In this document: one piece after another, positions 6,477 through 14,259 of the stretch
Layout: each line of letters opens with the position of its first letter
How positions within the stretch are numbered: the stretch's first letter is position 1
From: Thermoplasmata archaeon
GTDB taxonomy: Archaea > Thermoplasmatota > Thermoplasmata > Thermoplasmatales > Thermoplasmataceae
Assembly (NCBI GenBank): GCA_021802365.1
Contig: JAKAAJ010000009.1
Span: 1-26,564, forward strand
DNA: 26,564 nt
Reading direction: 5' to 3'
Program-made: the position numbers and the translations under genes
Notes under the pieces: generated by a model
The model's input: the letters and a program-made list of their open reading frames with translations, nothing else
The model's database searches: none
What the model was told of the DNA's origin: nothing

Positions 6477-7250
6477 ATGGAAATAATGGGTGAAAGTCAG
6501 ATATATGGAAAGATCAGAGGGCTGGCAAGAAAATACTTCCAGGAGAGAAACGACAATATGGTATTGAGCTTTGGGCTGACAGGATATTCAATACTTAAGG
6601 ACATAAAGCCTCTACAGGTCCGAAAGACAGTTTACAAATCAATCCAGTTCAAAAATGAGAGAGCATTTATCAAACCCTCTCACACGGAAGAAGGTGAGAT
6701 AGTCATCGAAGGTCCTGAAGATATGCATGTCTCAATAATGTCAAAGGAGGAGCTGGAATACAGAAAAAAAATAGAGGATTACGAGTCCTGGTCAAACCCT
6801 CTCGAATCTGCTTCAGTTTCCATTGATTATGTCGAAACTGCTGATAATGTTTCAATTGTGGCAAAGCAGATTTTTGAGTCTCTGGAGAAAACCAACTCCA
6901 TTCTCCTAGTGAGTGAATTCGGTAATGAGTTTATTCAGGCCCTTCATATGGAAACCCTGAGACTTGCTGAATCAAAGAATATAGCCCATTACAGCTATAT
7001 AATAAAACCTGCAAAAGTTTCCGGATCAAGGCGCAAGGTATCTGAGATAGGGCTCCAGGAAATCAAGAAGTTCACGAACCATGTGAGCATATTCGACGTA
7101 CAAACAGTTTCTGAGAAACTCAGAGCAGACGGCTTCCCAAGAATCTCTATACCAGAGAAGATAAATGAAAGAATCGCCAGAAAGGTTGAGGTACTCTCAG
7201 CCAAAATGTCCAACGCATCAGAGTTGCTTAAATATCAGCTTTCTGCGTGA
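6477..7250 (+). CDS. Degenerate FtsZ/tubulin-like protein lacking the GTPase signature
   Basis: This 257-residue protein has no catalytic motif I can name, but it aligns with the FtsZ encoded at 25159-26232. Residues 140-186 match FtsZ residues 117-163 without gaps at 9 positions (Asn140, Gly149, Ala164, Asn168, Ser173, Pro178, Lys180, Gly183, Arg186), including the FtsZ block PFKSEGRKR (here PAKVSGSRR). E-x-GL follows with a one-residue shift. The later SIPEKINERIARKVEVL parallels FtsZ LPLEKAFRFADEIIVKS. The tubulin signature GGGTGTG is replaced by FGNEFIQ, and the N-terminal GAGGAGSN loop by FGLTGYSI, so GTP binding is doubtful. It ends where the FtsZ C-terminal domain would begin. It may act as a regulator or decoy of FtsZ. 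The start ATG follows AGGTGA; an ATG at 6486 is possible. Confidence 0.6.
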   Translation: MEIMGESQIYGKIRGLARKYFQERNDNMVLSFGLTGYSILKDIKPLQVRKTVYKSIQFKNERAFIKPSHTEEGEIVIEGPEDMHVSIMSKEELEYRKKIEDYESWSNPLESASVSIDYVETADNVSIVAKQIFESLEKTNSILLVSEFGNEFIQALHMETLRLAESKNIAHYSYIIKPAKVSGSRRKVSEIGLQEIKKFTNHVSIFDVQTVSEKLRADGFPRISIPEKINERIARKVEVLSAKMSNASELLKYQLSA

Positions 7251-7260
7251 AACAATCCCC

Positions 7261-7270
7261 AATATTTTTT
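7261..7270 (+). terminator. T-rich terminator after the FtsZ-like gene
   Basis: AATATTTTTT follows the stop codon by 10 bp in the 19-bp gap before the convergent glycerol-1-phosphate dehydrogenase gene. Archaeal RNA polymerase often stops at such U-rich tracts; no hairpin is seen. Confidence 0.35.
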
Positions 7271-8319
7271 CATTCTATAATCTGGGTATACCTTGCAAGT
7301 CTTTCTGCAGAACCTTCACTTAAGCCATTAACTCCAAGAATTGTGTACCATGGTCTCATTTTGTGTGCCACTGTAAGTGCACGAATTATATTTTCCCTGC
7401 TTATCCCAGCTTCCTGTATGTTAGTTGGCAATCCTCCCGCCTGAAGATAACCTCGGATATCGAGATTTTCTCTGGACTGAAGATATGACATCATGATTGT
7501 ACCAAGGCCACAGTATAGACCATGAAGCCCTCCCGGTTCAAGCGATTCCAATGCAAAAGTAAAAAGATGTTCGCTGCCAGCCGCAACTCTTGTAGACCCA
7601 GCCAGCTCCATGAGGTATCCGTCTGTAACTTCAGAGAGAAACAGTGTTTCAATTCCGATGTAGTTCATCTTCGATACATCAATTATCCTTCTCTGTAATA
7701 GCTCAGTGGTGGACCTGGCCACTGTCATTGCAAAATCATTATAGGATTCTCCCCCCATCCAGAATGATAACCTCCAGTCGAAGAGTGCCGAAACCTTAGA
7801 AAGCATGTCTCCAATTCCAGCTGAAATGTACTTCTTGGGTTGCCGTTTGAGAATATCATAATCCCCAATAATCATGTTTGGTGATTTTGTTCTTACAGCC
7901 CTGTTTGTTGTTTCGTTCCATATCACTGAATAGCCTGAAGCAATCGCATCGCTTGATAGAAGTGTTGGGATCACTATAAGATGGCGGTCTAACTCGCTGG
8001 CTATGTATTTACAGAGATCTATTACCACACCGCCACCAAGTGCTATCAAAGGGTATTTTTCATCTCCTGCTTTCAGAACTCTGGCCCTCAAATTATCAAT
8101 CCCGGACTTGTCTGGAGTAAACTGAAAAACAATTTCATGCACATGATAATCATGAGATTCCAGTGCTTTTTTTACTCCCTCACCGAACATTTTGAATGAA
8201 GTTTCGCCGGAAACAAGTATAACGTCTTTGTGACTAAATAGTTCTGGAAGAACCTCTCCAATAGAGTTTACGGACCCCAGACCTGCAGCTATGCTTGGGG
8301 AAAATTTCATCATTCTCAT
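7270..8319 (-). CDS. egsA: sn-Glycerol-1-phosphate dehydrogenase
   Basis: This enzyme reduces dihydroxyacetone phosphate to sn-glycerol-1-phosphate, which fixes the archaeal stereochemistry of membrane lipids. The 349-residue protein belongs to the iron-alcohol dehydrogenase/dehydroquinate synthase superfamily. It shows the dinucleotide loop GGGVVIDLCKY (95-105), PTLLSSDAIASG (118-129), GIGDMLSK with metal ligand Asp171, GSEHLFTF with His251, and GLHGLYCG with His266. The start can be either of two close ATGs (MRMM). It lies 15 bp downstream of the aminotransferase gene on the same strand and probably shares its transcript, which is an unusual operon partner. GGGP synthase, the consumer of its product, is at 419-1174. 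Confidence 0.92.
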   Translation of the reverse strand: MRMMKFSPSIAAGLGSVNSIGEVLPELFSHKDVILVSGETSFKMFGEGVKKALESHDYHVHEIVFQFTPDKSGIDNLRARVLKAGDEKYPLIALGGGVVIDLCKYIASELDRHLIVIPTLLSSDAIASGYSVIWNETTNRAVRTKSPNMIIGDYDILKRQPKKYISAGIGDMLSKVSALFDWRLSFWMGGESYNDFAMTVARSTTELLQRRIIDVSKMNYIGIETLFLSEVTDGYLMELAGSTRVAAGSEHLFTFALESLEPGGLHGLYCGLGTIMMSYLQSRENLDIRGYLQAGGLPTNIQEAGISRENIIRALTVAHKMRPWYTILGVNGLSEGSAERLARYTQIIE

Positions 8320-8334
8320 TTAAATCATAAAAAA

Positions 8335-9699
8335 TCAGGAGAGATTTTTAAGGCTCTCCAGAAATATTTCAATTCCTCTGTCGATAAGTTCATCCTCTAT
8401 TGTTAGAGGGGCCATGTGTCGGAGTACATTGGAATAGTGTCCACAGGTATGCATTAGAAGCCCATTCCTGAAAAGTTCAGACTTGAGTTTCTGAGCAAAT
8501 TCCATATCCGGCTCCCTGGACTTTTTGTCCGTCACCATCTCCACTCCGATCATGAAACCTAAACCTCTTACCTCTCCAACCTTATCGCTAAGTTGCATTG
8601 CCTCACTCAGTCTCTTCTTTATGTATTCTCCTTTGTTTGTGACACGGGACAGTAAATCTGTTTCCTTCAGGTATTTCAGAATGGCAGTTCCAGCAGCTAA
8701 GGCAAGTTGATTTCCCCTGTATGTTCCGAAATGGAAACCACCAGGAAGCTTCCTGTCATATTCCTCTCTGTATGCTATCATTGATGTGGGAATTCCTCCT
8801 CCAATGCTCTTGGATATGCACATTATATCCGGTGAAATGCGTGAATGTTCGGATGCCCAAATCTTGCCTGTCCTTCCCACTCCCGATTGAACTTCATCAA
8901 GTATCAGCGGGACAGAATACTTCTCTGTCACCTCTCGAAGCATTGGAAGGAAGTCCGCCGGAGGTACGATGTATCCGCCTTCCCCCTGTACAGGTTCAAC
9001 CATTACTCCCCCTATGGCACCTGGTCCAGAATATGGATCCTTAATCAGATATTCAAGCTGGTCAATTACAGCTTTACTAATGTCCTCCTCTCTGACTTTT
9101 AATGGAAATCTATAGGAGTAAGGATATGGGAGATGGTAGAAGTTCCCCCTGTCTATGCCTGCTAAATCACGATAGTGATGATTTGCAGTTGCCGAAATAA
9201 TGTCACCTGCAACTCCATGATAGGCGCCTCCAAATACAACAACGGTCTTTTTCCCGGATACATGCCGGGCAAGGCTTATGGCTGCTTCGCATGCATCAGC
9301 TCCTGTTACAGTAAACATGGTCTTTGCATGGTTCCTGAGCCCAGAGGGAAGTGTTGAATTCAAAGTCTCCAGGAATTCAATTCTTGTTTCCGTAGGGACT
9401 TCGTTTATATGGACAAGCCTGTCAAGCTGTTCGGCCATTGCTTTTTTCACGACGGGGTGATTATGACCAAGGTTGAGCACACATATTCCCGAAAACCAGT
9501 CGATAAAAACATTGTCGTCCACATCTCTGATGGTTGATCCACTGGCCTCTTTTATGGCCATTCTGAACTGCTTAGTGTATGTTCTGGATCCAGTTTCAAG
9601 TAAATCCTGCTTTTCCAGGATTTTCCTCGACTTCGGGCCAGGGAGTTCTGTCTTTATAACTGGCGCATTTTCGTAACTCAAAACATATTCACTTTTCAT
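8335..9699 (-). CDS. Class III PLP aminotransferase (GABA-type) or amino-acid racemase of the same family
   Basis: The 454-residue protein is a fold-type I, class III PLP enzyme. The PLP lysine is Lys297 in CISKSIGGGIP, with Asp268 in LILDEVQSGVGRTG binding the pyridine nitrogen. Substrate-loop features include GADACEAAISLAR (133-145) and FGGAYHG (156-162). The N-terminus (PVIKTELPGPKSRKILEK) resembles the archaeal group that contains both 4-aminobutyrate-type aminotransferases and broad-specificity amino-acid racemases, so annotation as plain GABA aminotransferase may be wrong. The start ATG follows GAGGTGA, which overlaps the stop of the upstream permease, so the two are translationally coupled. 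That suggests the permease supplies its substrate. Confidence 0.87.
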   Translation of the reverse strand: MKSEYVLSYENAPVIKTELPGPKSRKILEKQDLLETGSRTYTKQFRMAIKEASGSTIRDVDDNVFIDWFSGICVLNLGHNHPVVKKAMAEQLDRLVHINEVPTETRIEFLETLNSTLPSGLRNHAKTMFTVTGADACEAAISLARHVSGKKTVVVFGGAYHGVAGDIISATANHHYRDLAGIDRGNFYHLPYPYSYRFPLKVREEDISKAVIDQLEYLIKDPYSGPGAIGGVMVEPVQGEGGYIVPPADFLPMLREVTEKYSVPLILDEVQSGVGRTGKIWASEHSRISPDIMCISKSIGGGIPTSMIAYREEYDRKLPGGFHFGTYRGNQLALAAGTAILKYLKETDLLSRVTNKGEYIKKRLSEAMQLSDKVGEVRGLGFMIGVEMVTDKKSREPDMEFAQKLKSELFRNGLLMHTCGHYSNVLRHMAPLTIEDELIDRGIEIFLESLKNLS

Positions 9700-9708
9700 A
9701 TTTTCACC

Positions 9709-11169
9709 TCATTCTGCAACTTCTGCATCATAAACACCCGCTTTTGCTATGACATCCGGCTTCTTGAATTTGTAGTACAGTGTCACGGCTGTGGCTCCAA
9801 TGACTACCCAGAGTACTGCAAATATCACGATCACCATATAGGCCAGGTTGATAGCTGTGGGTTGTGAAATGTATGTTGCAATGTTCGATTCCACGGTAAA
9901 GTATATGACAATAAGACCGAGTATGGAGGCAACAGTGGGTGCCACATAATGCAGTAGGAAATTGGATTCTCCAGTCTTTTTAAGATAATTCCTGCTGAAT
10001 AATGTCAGGGAAGTGTTTGAAACAATATGCACAACAATAATTGCAATACCAGCCATAGTCAGCAATACCAGTCCTGCGTTGGTAGGCCCATATATGAGAC
10101 CTAGTATGATGTCAAGGACGAATGATACTCCCAGCCAGACCATCATTACATTTCCCGGGGTCTTATGTTTCGGATGCAGTCTGGCCATGAACTTAGGATA
10201 GATCACTCCGTCTCTGGCACCGGAATACCATATTCTGCTAACTGCATTTGTCTTTGAGACCCCATAGGAGAAATAGCTGTTAATGGTGAATATTATCAAT
10301 AGTATAAATCCTGCAGGGCCAAGGTATTCCTTGAATACGACTAGACCTGGATCTGGAGAAGATGCATAAGATCCTATGCTGCTTAATCCCCAACCAGTAA
10401 CGAGAGCATAGGAAGCAGGTATCAATGCAAGTCCTGCCAGTAGCCATGCTATCAGCAGTGATTTTTTGACCTTCTTCTTTGAGTCTTTCACTTCTTCTGA
10501 TAGCGTTGTTACAGTTCCGAGGCCGGTAAAATCCACGATGGAGAAAACAACTCCGAAGAAAAATGAACCTATAGCACCAGCCGGAAATTCAAATGGAACT
10601 ATTGTGTTATGAACACCAAGCTTGATGATAATTATGATGGACCCGATGAGAAGAACCAGTAGTTCCATAATTCCGGTGACTGCCATATAGTTTGTTGAAA
10701 TTTTTATCCCTAAGTATGGGAGTATGAACATGTACAGTGTTATGATCACTGCAAATCCAATCCAGAGGTATGGAATACCAGATATGTATGAAGAAATAGC
10801 AAATATAAAACCTGCAACGCCTAATATTCCAAATGACTGTCCGGAGAAATTTTCTCCCATCCAGGAAAAGAGGGCAAAGGGACCAAGGGTACCGGAAGGG
10901 GTTGCACCCGCAGAATAGGCATAATAGCTTCCTGCATTTGCTTTAAATTTCGAAAACTCATATGGTGTAATCATCCACAACCCGTAAATCAGCCATGCCA
11001 CTATAATTGCCAGAGGAGTTGCTACAAGGGAAAACTCCACAGTTCCCAGTAACAGGATAGCCACATCAGCGGCCGGTCCGACATAAGAGAACGACTGGAA
11101 CACCCCCCTTATGGTACTTACAGCTCCCTTCTGTAATTTGATATCATTATTTATAGGAGTTTCTGCCAT
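9709..11169 (-). CDS. APC-superfamily amino-acid permease
   Basis: This is a 486-residue, strongly hydrophobic integral membrane protein with about 12 predicted helices. It has short polar loops and a hydrophilic N-terminus (1-20) and C-terminus. Features such as SFSYVGPAADVAI in helix 1, the TPYEFSKFKANAGSYYAYSA loop after helix 2, and VVFSIVDFTGLGTVTTLSEE in the middle are typical of amino acid-polyamine-organocation transporters, which import amino acids with H+ or exchange them. The unwound helix-1 glycine motif is less canonical than in well-known members, so the substrate cannot be named. It is the first gene of an operon with the class III aminotransferase 9 bp downstream. A TATA-like box lies about 28 bp upstream of the ATG. 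Confidence 0.9.
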   Translation of the reverse strand: MAETPINNDIKLQKGAVSTIRGVFQSFSYVGPAADVAILLLGTVEFSLVATPLAIIVAWLIYGLWMITPYEFSKFKANAGSYYAYSAGATPSGTLGPFALFSWMGENFSGQSFGILGVAGFIFAISSYISGIPYLWIGFAVIITLYMFILPYLGIKISTNYMAVTGIMELLVLLIGSIIIIIKLGVHNTIVPFEFPAGAIGSFFFGVVFSIVDFTGLGTVTTLSEEVKDSKKKVKKSLLIAWLLAGLALIPASYALVTGWGLSSIGSYASSPDPGLVVFKEYLGPAGFILLIIFTINSYFSYGVSKTNAVSRIWYSGARDGVIYPKFMARLHPKHKTPGNVMMVWLGVSFVLDIILGLIYGPTNAGLVLLTMAGIAIIVVHIVSNTSLTLFSRNYLKKTGESNFLLHYVAPTVASILGLIVIYFTVESNIATYISQPTAINLAYMVIVIFAVLWVVIGATAVTLYYKFKKPDVIAKAGVYDAEVAE

Positions 11170-11191
11170 AAAATATAGTACGGTATTTTGG

Positions 11192-11203
11192 TTAATATAA
11201 TTT
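11192..11203 (-). promoter_or_regulatory. TATA-like box for the permease operon
   Basis: On the minus strand the sequence reads ATTATATTAAC, centred about 28 bp before the permease ATG, giving a near-leaderless transcript. The rest of the 172-bp gap up to the amidase stop shows no other clear element. Confidence 0.45.
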
Positions 11204-11341
11204 CGATGCTCGTTCTCATATGTTATTTAGACGCAAGATTTATCCTGCCCTTATTAATAACATTGAAAATATTCGTGAAATCGTCACTCTGTAAGGGTCG
11301 ATGATCGGAAGGCAAGAACAGGCCTGTTTATATTCTACCAA

Positions 11342-12673
11342 TTAATGAAAAAGTTGCTCCACAATTTCTTGATAGGCTTTACCGAAAATATCCGGAGAAA
11401 ATAGATGGAAATCACTTAATTTCTGGAATTCAGATGCTACTTTGCAGAGGTAAAAGTCACTCATCCTTCTCCCAATAATCTGTAATCCTAAAGGCATATT
11501 TTGCAGGAAACCGCAGGGTAAAGAAATACTGGGGCAGGAGCTGAGATTGAATGGGCTTGTGAATTTCAAGAACCTGAGAAAGAAATCTGGCTGCTTATCC
11601 CTAACATCTGTATGCAGAGGGGCAATATCCGGAGATGATGGTGAAATAAGTATGTCATATCTTCTGAAAAGTGCAGAAAGTCTTCTGGCCCATATTTCCC
11701 TGAAGTTTTTGGCCTCAATGTACTCATGTGCCTTTATCTCAGAAGAATTATTCAGCTGCAACCTGGAAAGTTCAGTATACATTTCGGAATTTTCCTGAAA
11801 TAGTCGCTTATGAATGGAAAAGTTTTCTGCACTGTCAATCAAATCCTCAGCCATTGCTGCCCTTTCAAGATCGGGGATTGAAACATATTCCAGTTCAATT
11901 ATTCCTTCATGTTCCATTCTGCTGAGAAATGTCATTATCTTCTCCCTCACATGGTCTTCTGACTGAAGAAATAACTCTTCTAGAATGGCTGCTTTCACTG
12001 GTTTACTAAAAGGAACATTATAAGTGTTAACGGCACCCATCCATTCCAGAATAAATGGAATGTCTGATGCAAACCGTGTAATTGGGCCTACAGTGTCTAA
12101 GGAAGGCGCTTCGGGAAATATTCCTTTAAGTGAGAAAAGACCGTAAGTAGGCTTTAAACCAGTAACACCGCATAATGCTGATGGGATCCTAATTGAACCA
12201 GCAGTATCTGTACCTATTGAAAATGGCGAATAACAGGCTGCCACAGCTGCAGCAGAACCTCCGCTTGAACCTCCAGTAATTCTGGCAGTATCCCACGGGT
12301 TCCTGCATTGAGGGGTAACAATTCCCATAGCAAATTCATGAGTATTTGTCTTCCCCTGCAAAATGAGACCTCTTGAATTCAGCTTTTTTACAATTTCAGC
12401 ATCCTTCTGAGGTATGTGATTGCTGAATATTCTGCTTCCATAGGATGTGGGGATTCCAGCTGTATCAATGATATCTTTTAACGAGTATGGCACTGAAATA
12501 CCTCTCCCTCTGTATTGAGGATTAAATTTCTCAACTGTTGAAAAAGCGTTAACTTCACTGTCTAATAGTGTTATGTTGTCTTCAAGCAACTCGAAGTACT
12601 TTCGGGACACACTTCTATTTATTTGAAAAAAGTTTACAAGGTCGAATATTCTGAAGTCATCTACTTTAAGCAT
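11342..12673 (-). CDS. Amidase signature family hydrolase
   Basis: This belongs to the amidase signature family with a complete Ser-cisSer-Lys triad: Lys66 in SVPYSLKDII, Ser136 in GGSSGGSAAA and Ser160 in GTDTAGSIRIPSALCG (numbering from the ATG at 12673). It hydrolyses a C-N bond in an amide. The family includes GatA, the glutaminase of tRNA-dependent amidotransferase, but there is no gatB or gatC neighbour and the C-terminal half (QIIGRRMSDFYLCKVA) is closer to stand-alone amidases. The substrate is unknown. A GTG at 12688 would add five residues; AGGTG at 12686-12690 overlaps it and lies 12 nt before the ATG, so the ATG seems better. The gene appears monocistronic. Some codons are more A/T-rich than in neighbours. 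Confidence 0.87.
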   Translation of the reverse strand: MLKVDDFRIFDLVNFFQINRSVSRKYFELLEDNITLLDSEVNAFSTVEKFNPQYRGRGISVPYSLKDIIDTAGIPTSYGSRIFSNHIPQKDAEIVKKLNSRGLILQGKTNTHEFAMGIVTPQCRNPWDTARITGGSSGGSAAAVAACYSPFSIGTDTAGSIRIPSALCGVTGLKPTYGLFSLKGIFPEAPSLDTVGPITRFASDIPFILEWMGAVNTYNVPFSKPVKAAILEELFLQSEDHVREKIMTFLSRMEHEGIIELEYVSIPDLERAAMAEDLIDSAENFSIHKRLFQENSEMYTELSRLQLNNSSEIKAHEYIEAKNFREIWARRLSALFRRYDILISPSSPDIAPLHTDVRDKQPDFFLRFLKFTSPFNLSSCPSISLPCGFLQNMPLGLQIIGRRMSDFYLCKVASEFQKLSDFHLFSPDIFGKAYQEIVEQLFH

Positions 12674-12752
12674 ATTTAACAAAAGCACCTGAGTTAAAAC
12701 ATCTTTTGAAAAGTGTTAGAAAATAAAATGCAGAGGGGAAGTAAAATTCTAT

Positions 12753-13214
12753 CTAAAGATTCTGAAGGATTTCCCTTTCAGACATACTCCTCTCACAGTA
12801 TTCACATCTTATTGATATGGGCATTCTGCTTATAAGCCTGAATTCACTGTTGACAGGCTCTCTGGCATTGCTTATGCAGTTCGGATTTATGCACCTGATG
12901 AATCCTACGATCTTCTCAGGCAGCCTTACCTTGTATTTTTCAGAAATGTTGTAGTTTTTCACTATGCTTATGGTGGCTTCAGGGGCTACAAAGGATATCT
13001 TGTCAACCTCAACCCTCTCAAGGTATCTGTTTTCCACCTTAATCACGTCCTTCTGCCCCATCTGCTCACTTGGGACCCTTACGCCAATGCTGATGGAATT
13101 CTCATTAAGGTCGTCCACCCTGAGTATTGCCAGAACCTTGAACGCCATTCCTCCAGGAACATGATCTATGACAGTCCCGTCCTTTATCTTTGAGATCTTA
13201 AGAGTTGTGTCCAT
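12753..13214 (-). CDS. pyrI: Aspartate carbamoyltransferase regulatory chain
   Basis: PyrI is the nucleotide-binding regulatory subunit that lets CTP and ATP control aspartate carbamoyltransferase. The 153-residue length is standard. The N-terminal allosteric domain begins [18 protein letters not shown], which matches the family's nucleotide site. The C-terminal zinc domain carries Cys108, Cys113, Cys137 and Cys140 (CINPNC and CEYC), which bind the Zn2+ that holds the catalytic chain. The ATG overlaps the pyrB stop by one base (TAATG), preceded by a run of six G residues as a strong ribosome binding site, so synthesis of the two chains is coupled. A short gap of about 80 bp separates it from the amidase gene. 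Confidence 0.95.
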   Translation of the reverse strand: MDTTLKISKIKDGTVIDHVPGGMAFKVLAILRVDDLNENSISIGVRVPSEQMGQKDVIKVENRYLERVEVDKISFVAPEATISIVKNYNISEKYKVRLPEKIVGFIRCINPNCISNAREPVNSEFRLISRMPISIRCEYCERSMSEREILQNL

Positions 13215-14134
13215 TATTTTCCCCCCAGTATCATTGAGAGCAGAGCCATTCTTACAGGAATTCCATTCGCAGCCTGCCTGAAATAAGCAGCCCTTGGATC
13301 AGAATCAACTTCCGGCGATATTTCATTAACTCTTGGCAGAGGGTGCATTACTATTGAGTTCTTCTTCATTGTTGAAACTATGTCCGAATTCACGATGTAT
13401 GATCCTATAACGCTGTTATATTCGGTCTCATCCGTGAATCTTTCTTTCTGTATCCTTGTTACATATAGAACATCGGACTCTGAGATCACATCATTGAGGT
13501 TTTCTGTAATCCTTATTCTGACCCTGGACTGGACCTGATCCAGTATATGCTGCGGCACTCTTAGAAGGGGAGGAGAAACCAGGTTGATTTTCACATCAAA
13601 CTCAGAAAGCGCCAGAAGAAGAGAATGCACAGTCCGGCCGTATCTGAGATCACCAAGCATTGTAATCTCTTTTCCATCTATCTCAGACAGCTCCTTTCTT
13701 ATTGTATACAGATCAAGGAGTGTCTGGGTCGGATGCTGACCTGAGCCATCGCCAGCATTTATTATAGGTTTTGATGAGAATTTCCTTGCAAGTTTTGCTG
13801 CTCCATCCATTGGATGCCTTATGACAATAATATCTGAATAAGAAGCTGCCATTCTTACAGTGTCTGCCAGGGTTTCTCCCTTGGCAACGGATGATGATTT
13901 TGCCTCTGATACACTTATCACTGAACCCCCCAAACGATGCATCGCACTTTCAAATGAAAGCCTTGTCCTGGTACTGGGCTCATAGAAAAATGTAGCCATA
14001 ATGGAGCCATGCAGTGAATCTATTCTCTGACTCTGTTCAACCGACCGGGAATAACTATCGGCAAGCTTGAAGAGCTCAAACATCTCATCCTTTCCGATGT
14101 CTGAGATCGAAACCACACTGTTTCCTTTTAACAT
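13214..14134 (-). CDS. pyrB: Aspartate carbamoyltransferase catalytic chain
   Basis: PyrB catalyses the first committed step of pyrimidine synthesis, joining carbamoyl phosphate to aspartate. The 306-residue protein carries the carbamoyl-phosphate motif [13 protein letters not shown] (STRTR at 54-58), the catalytic [19 protein letters not shown] region (GQHPTQ) and [10 protein letters not shown] in the C-terminal aspartate-binding domain. It heads the pyrB-pyrI operon. A TATA-like GATTTATAAG on the minus strand lies about 26 bp before the ATG, so its mRNA is probably leaderless. It is divergent from the HMG-CoA reductase gene, with about 125 bp between the starts. Confidence 0.96.
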   Translation of the reverse strand: MLKGNSVVSISDIGKDEMFELFKLADSYSRSVEQSQRIDSLHGSIMATFFYEPSTRTRLSFESAMHRLGGSVISVSEAKSSSVAKGETLADTVRMAASYSDIIVIRHPMDGAAKLARKFSSKPIINAGDGSGQHPTQTLLDLYTIRKELSEIDGKEITMLGDLRYGRTVHSLLLALSEFDVKINLVSPPLLRVPQHILDQVQSRVRIRITENLNDVISESDVLYVTRIQKERFTDETEYNSVIGSYIVNSDIVSTMKKNSIVMHPLPRVNEISPEVDSDPRAAYFRQAANGIPVRMALLSMILGGK

Positions 14135-14157
14135 ATTGAAATATCATCGTTCAAAAA

Positions 14158-14167
14158 CTTATAAATC
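14158..14167 (-). promoter_or_regulatory. TATA-like box for pyrBI
   Basis: GATTTATAAG on the minus strand is centred 26-28 bp before the pyrB ATG, the right distance for a leaderless start. Confidence 0.5.
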
Positions 14168-14259
14168 TTTTAGAATGGACTGGATCATCAAATTTCAGAG
14201 CATTGAAATGGATGACAGCAGTGAGAAGAATTTAAGGCTACATTTATAATGAGGCATAT

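Noticed and set aside
6044..7250. The RHH gene and its neighbour as an antitoxin-toxin pair
   Set aside because: RHH genes often are antitoxins, but the second protein is 257 residues, is not a RelE, PIN, Fic or other known toxin type, and matches FtsZ sequence blocks.
10728..10741. A TGTACAG copy inside the permease gene, similar to the 5.86-kb motif
   Set aside because: It is a single copy within coding sequence without a partner half-site, so it is likely chance.
11342..12688. The amidase as GatA of the tRNA-dependent amidotransferase
   Set aside because: No gatB or gatC genes are nearby, and the C-terminal half differs from GatA; a general amidase is the safer call.
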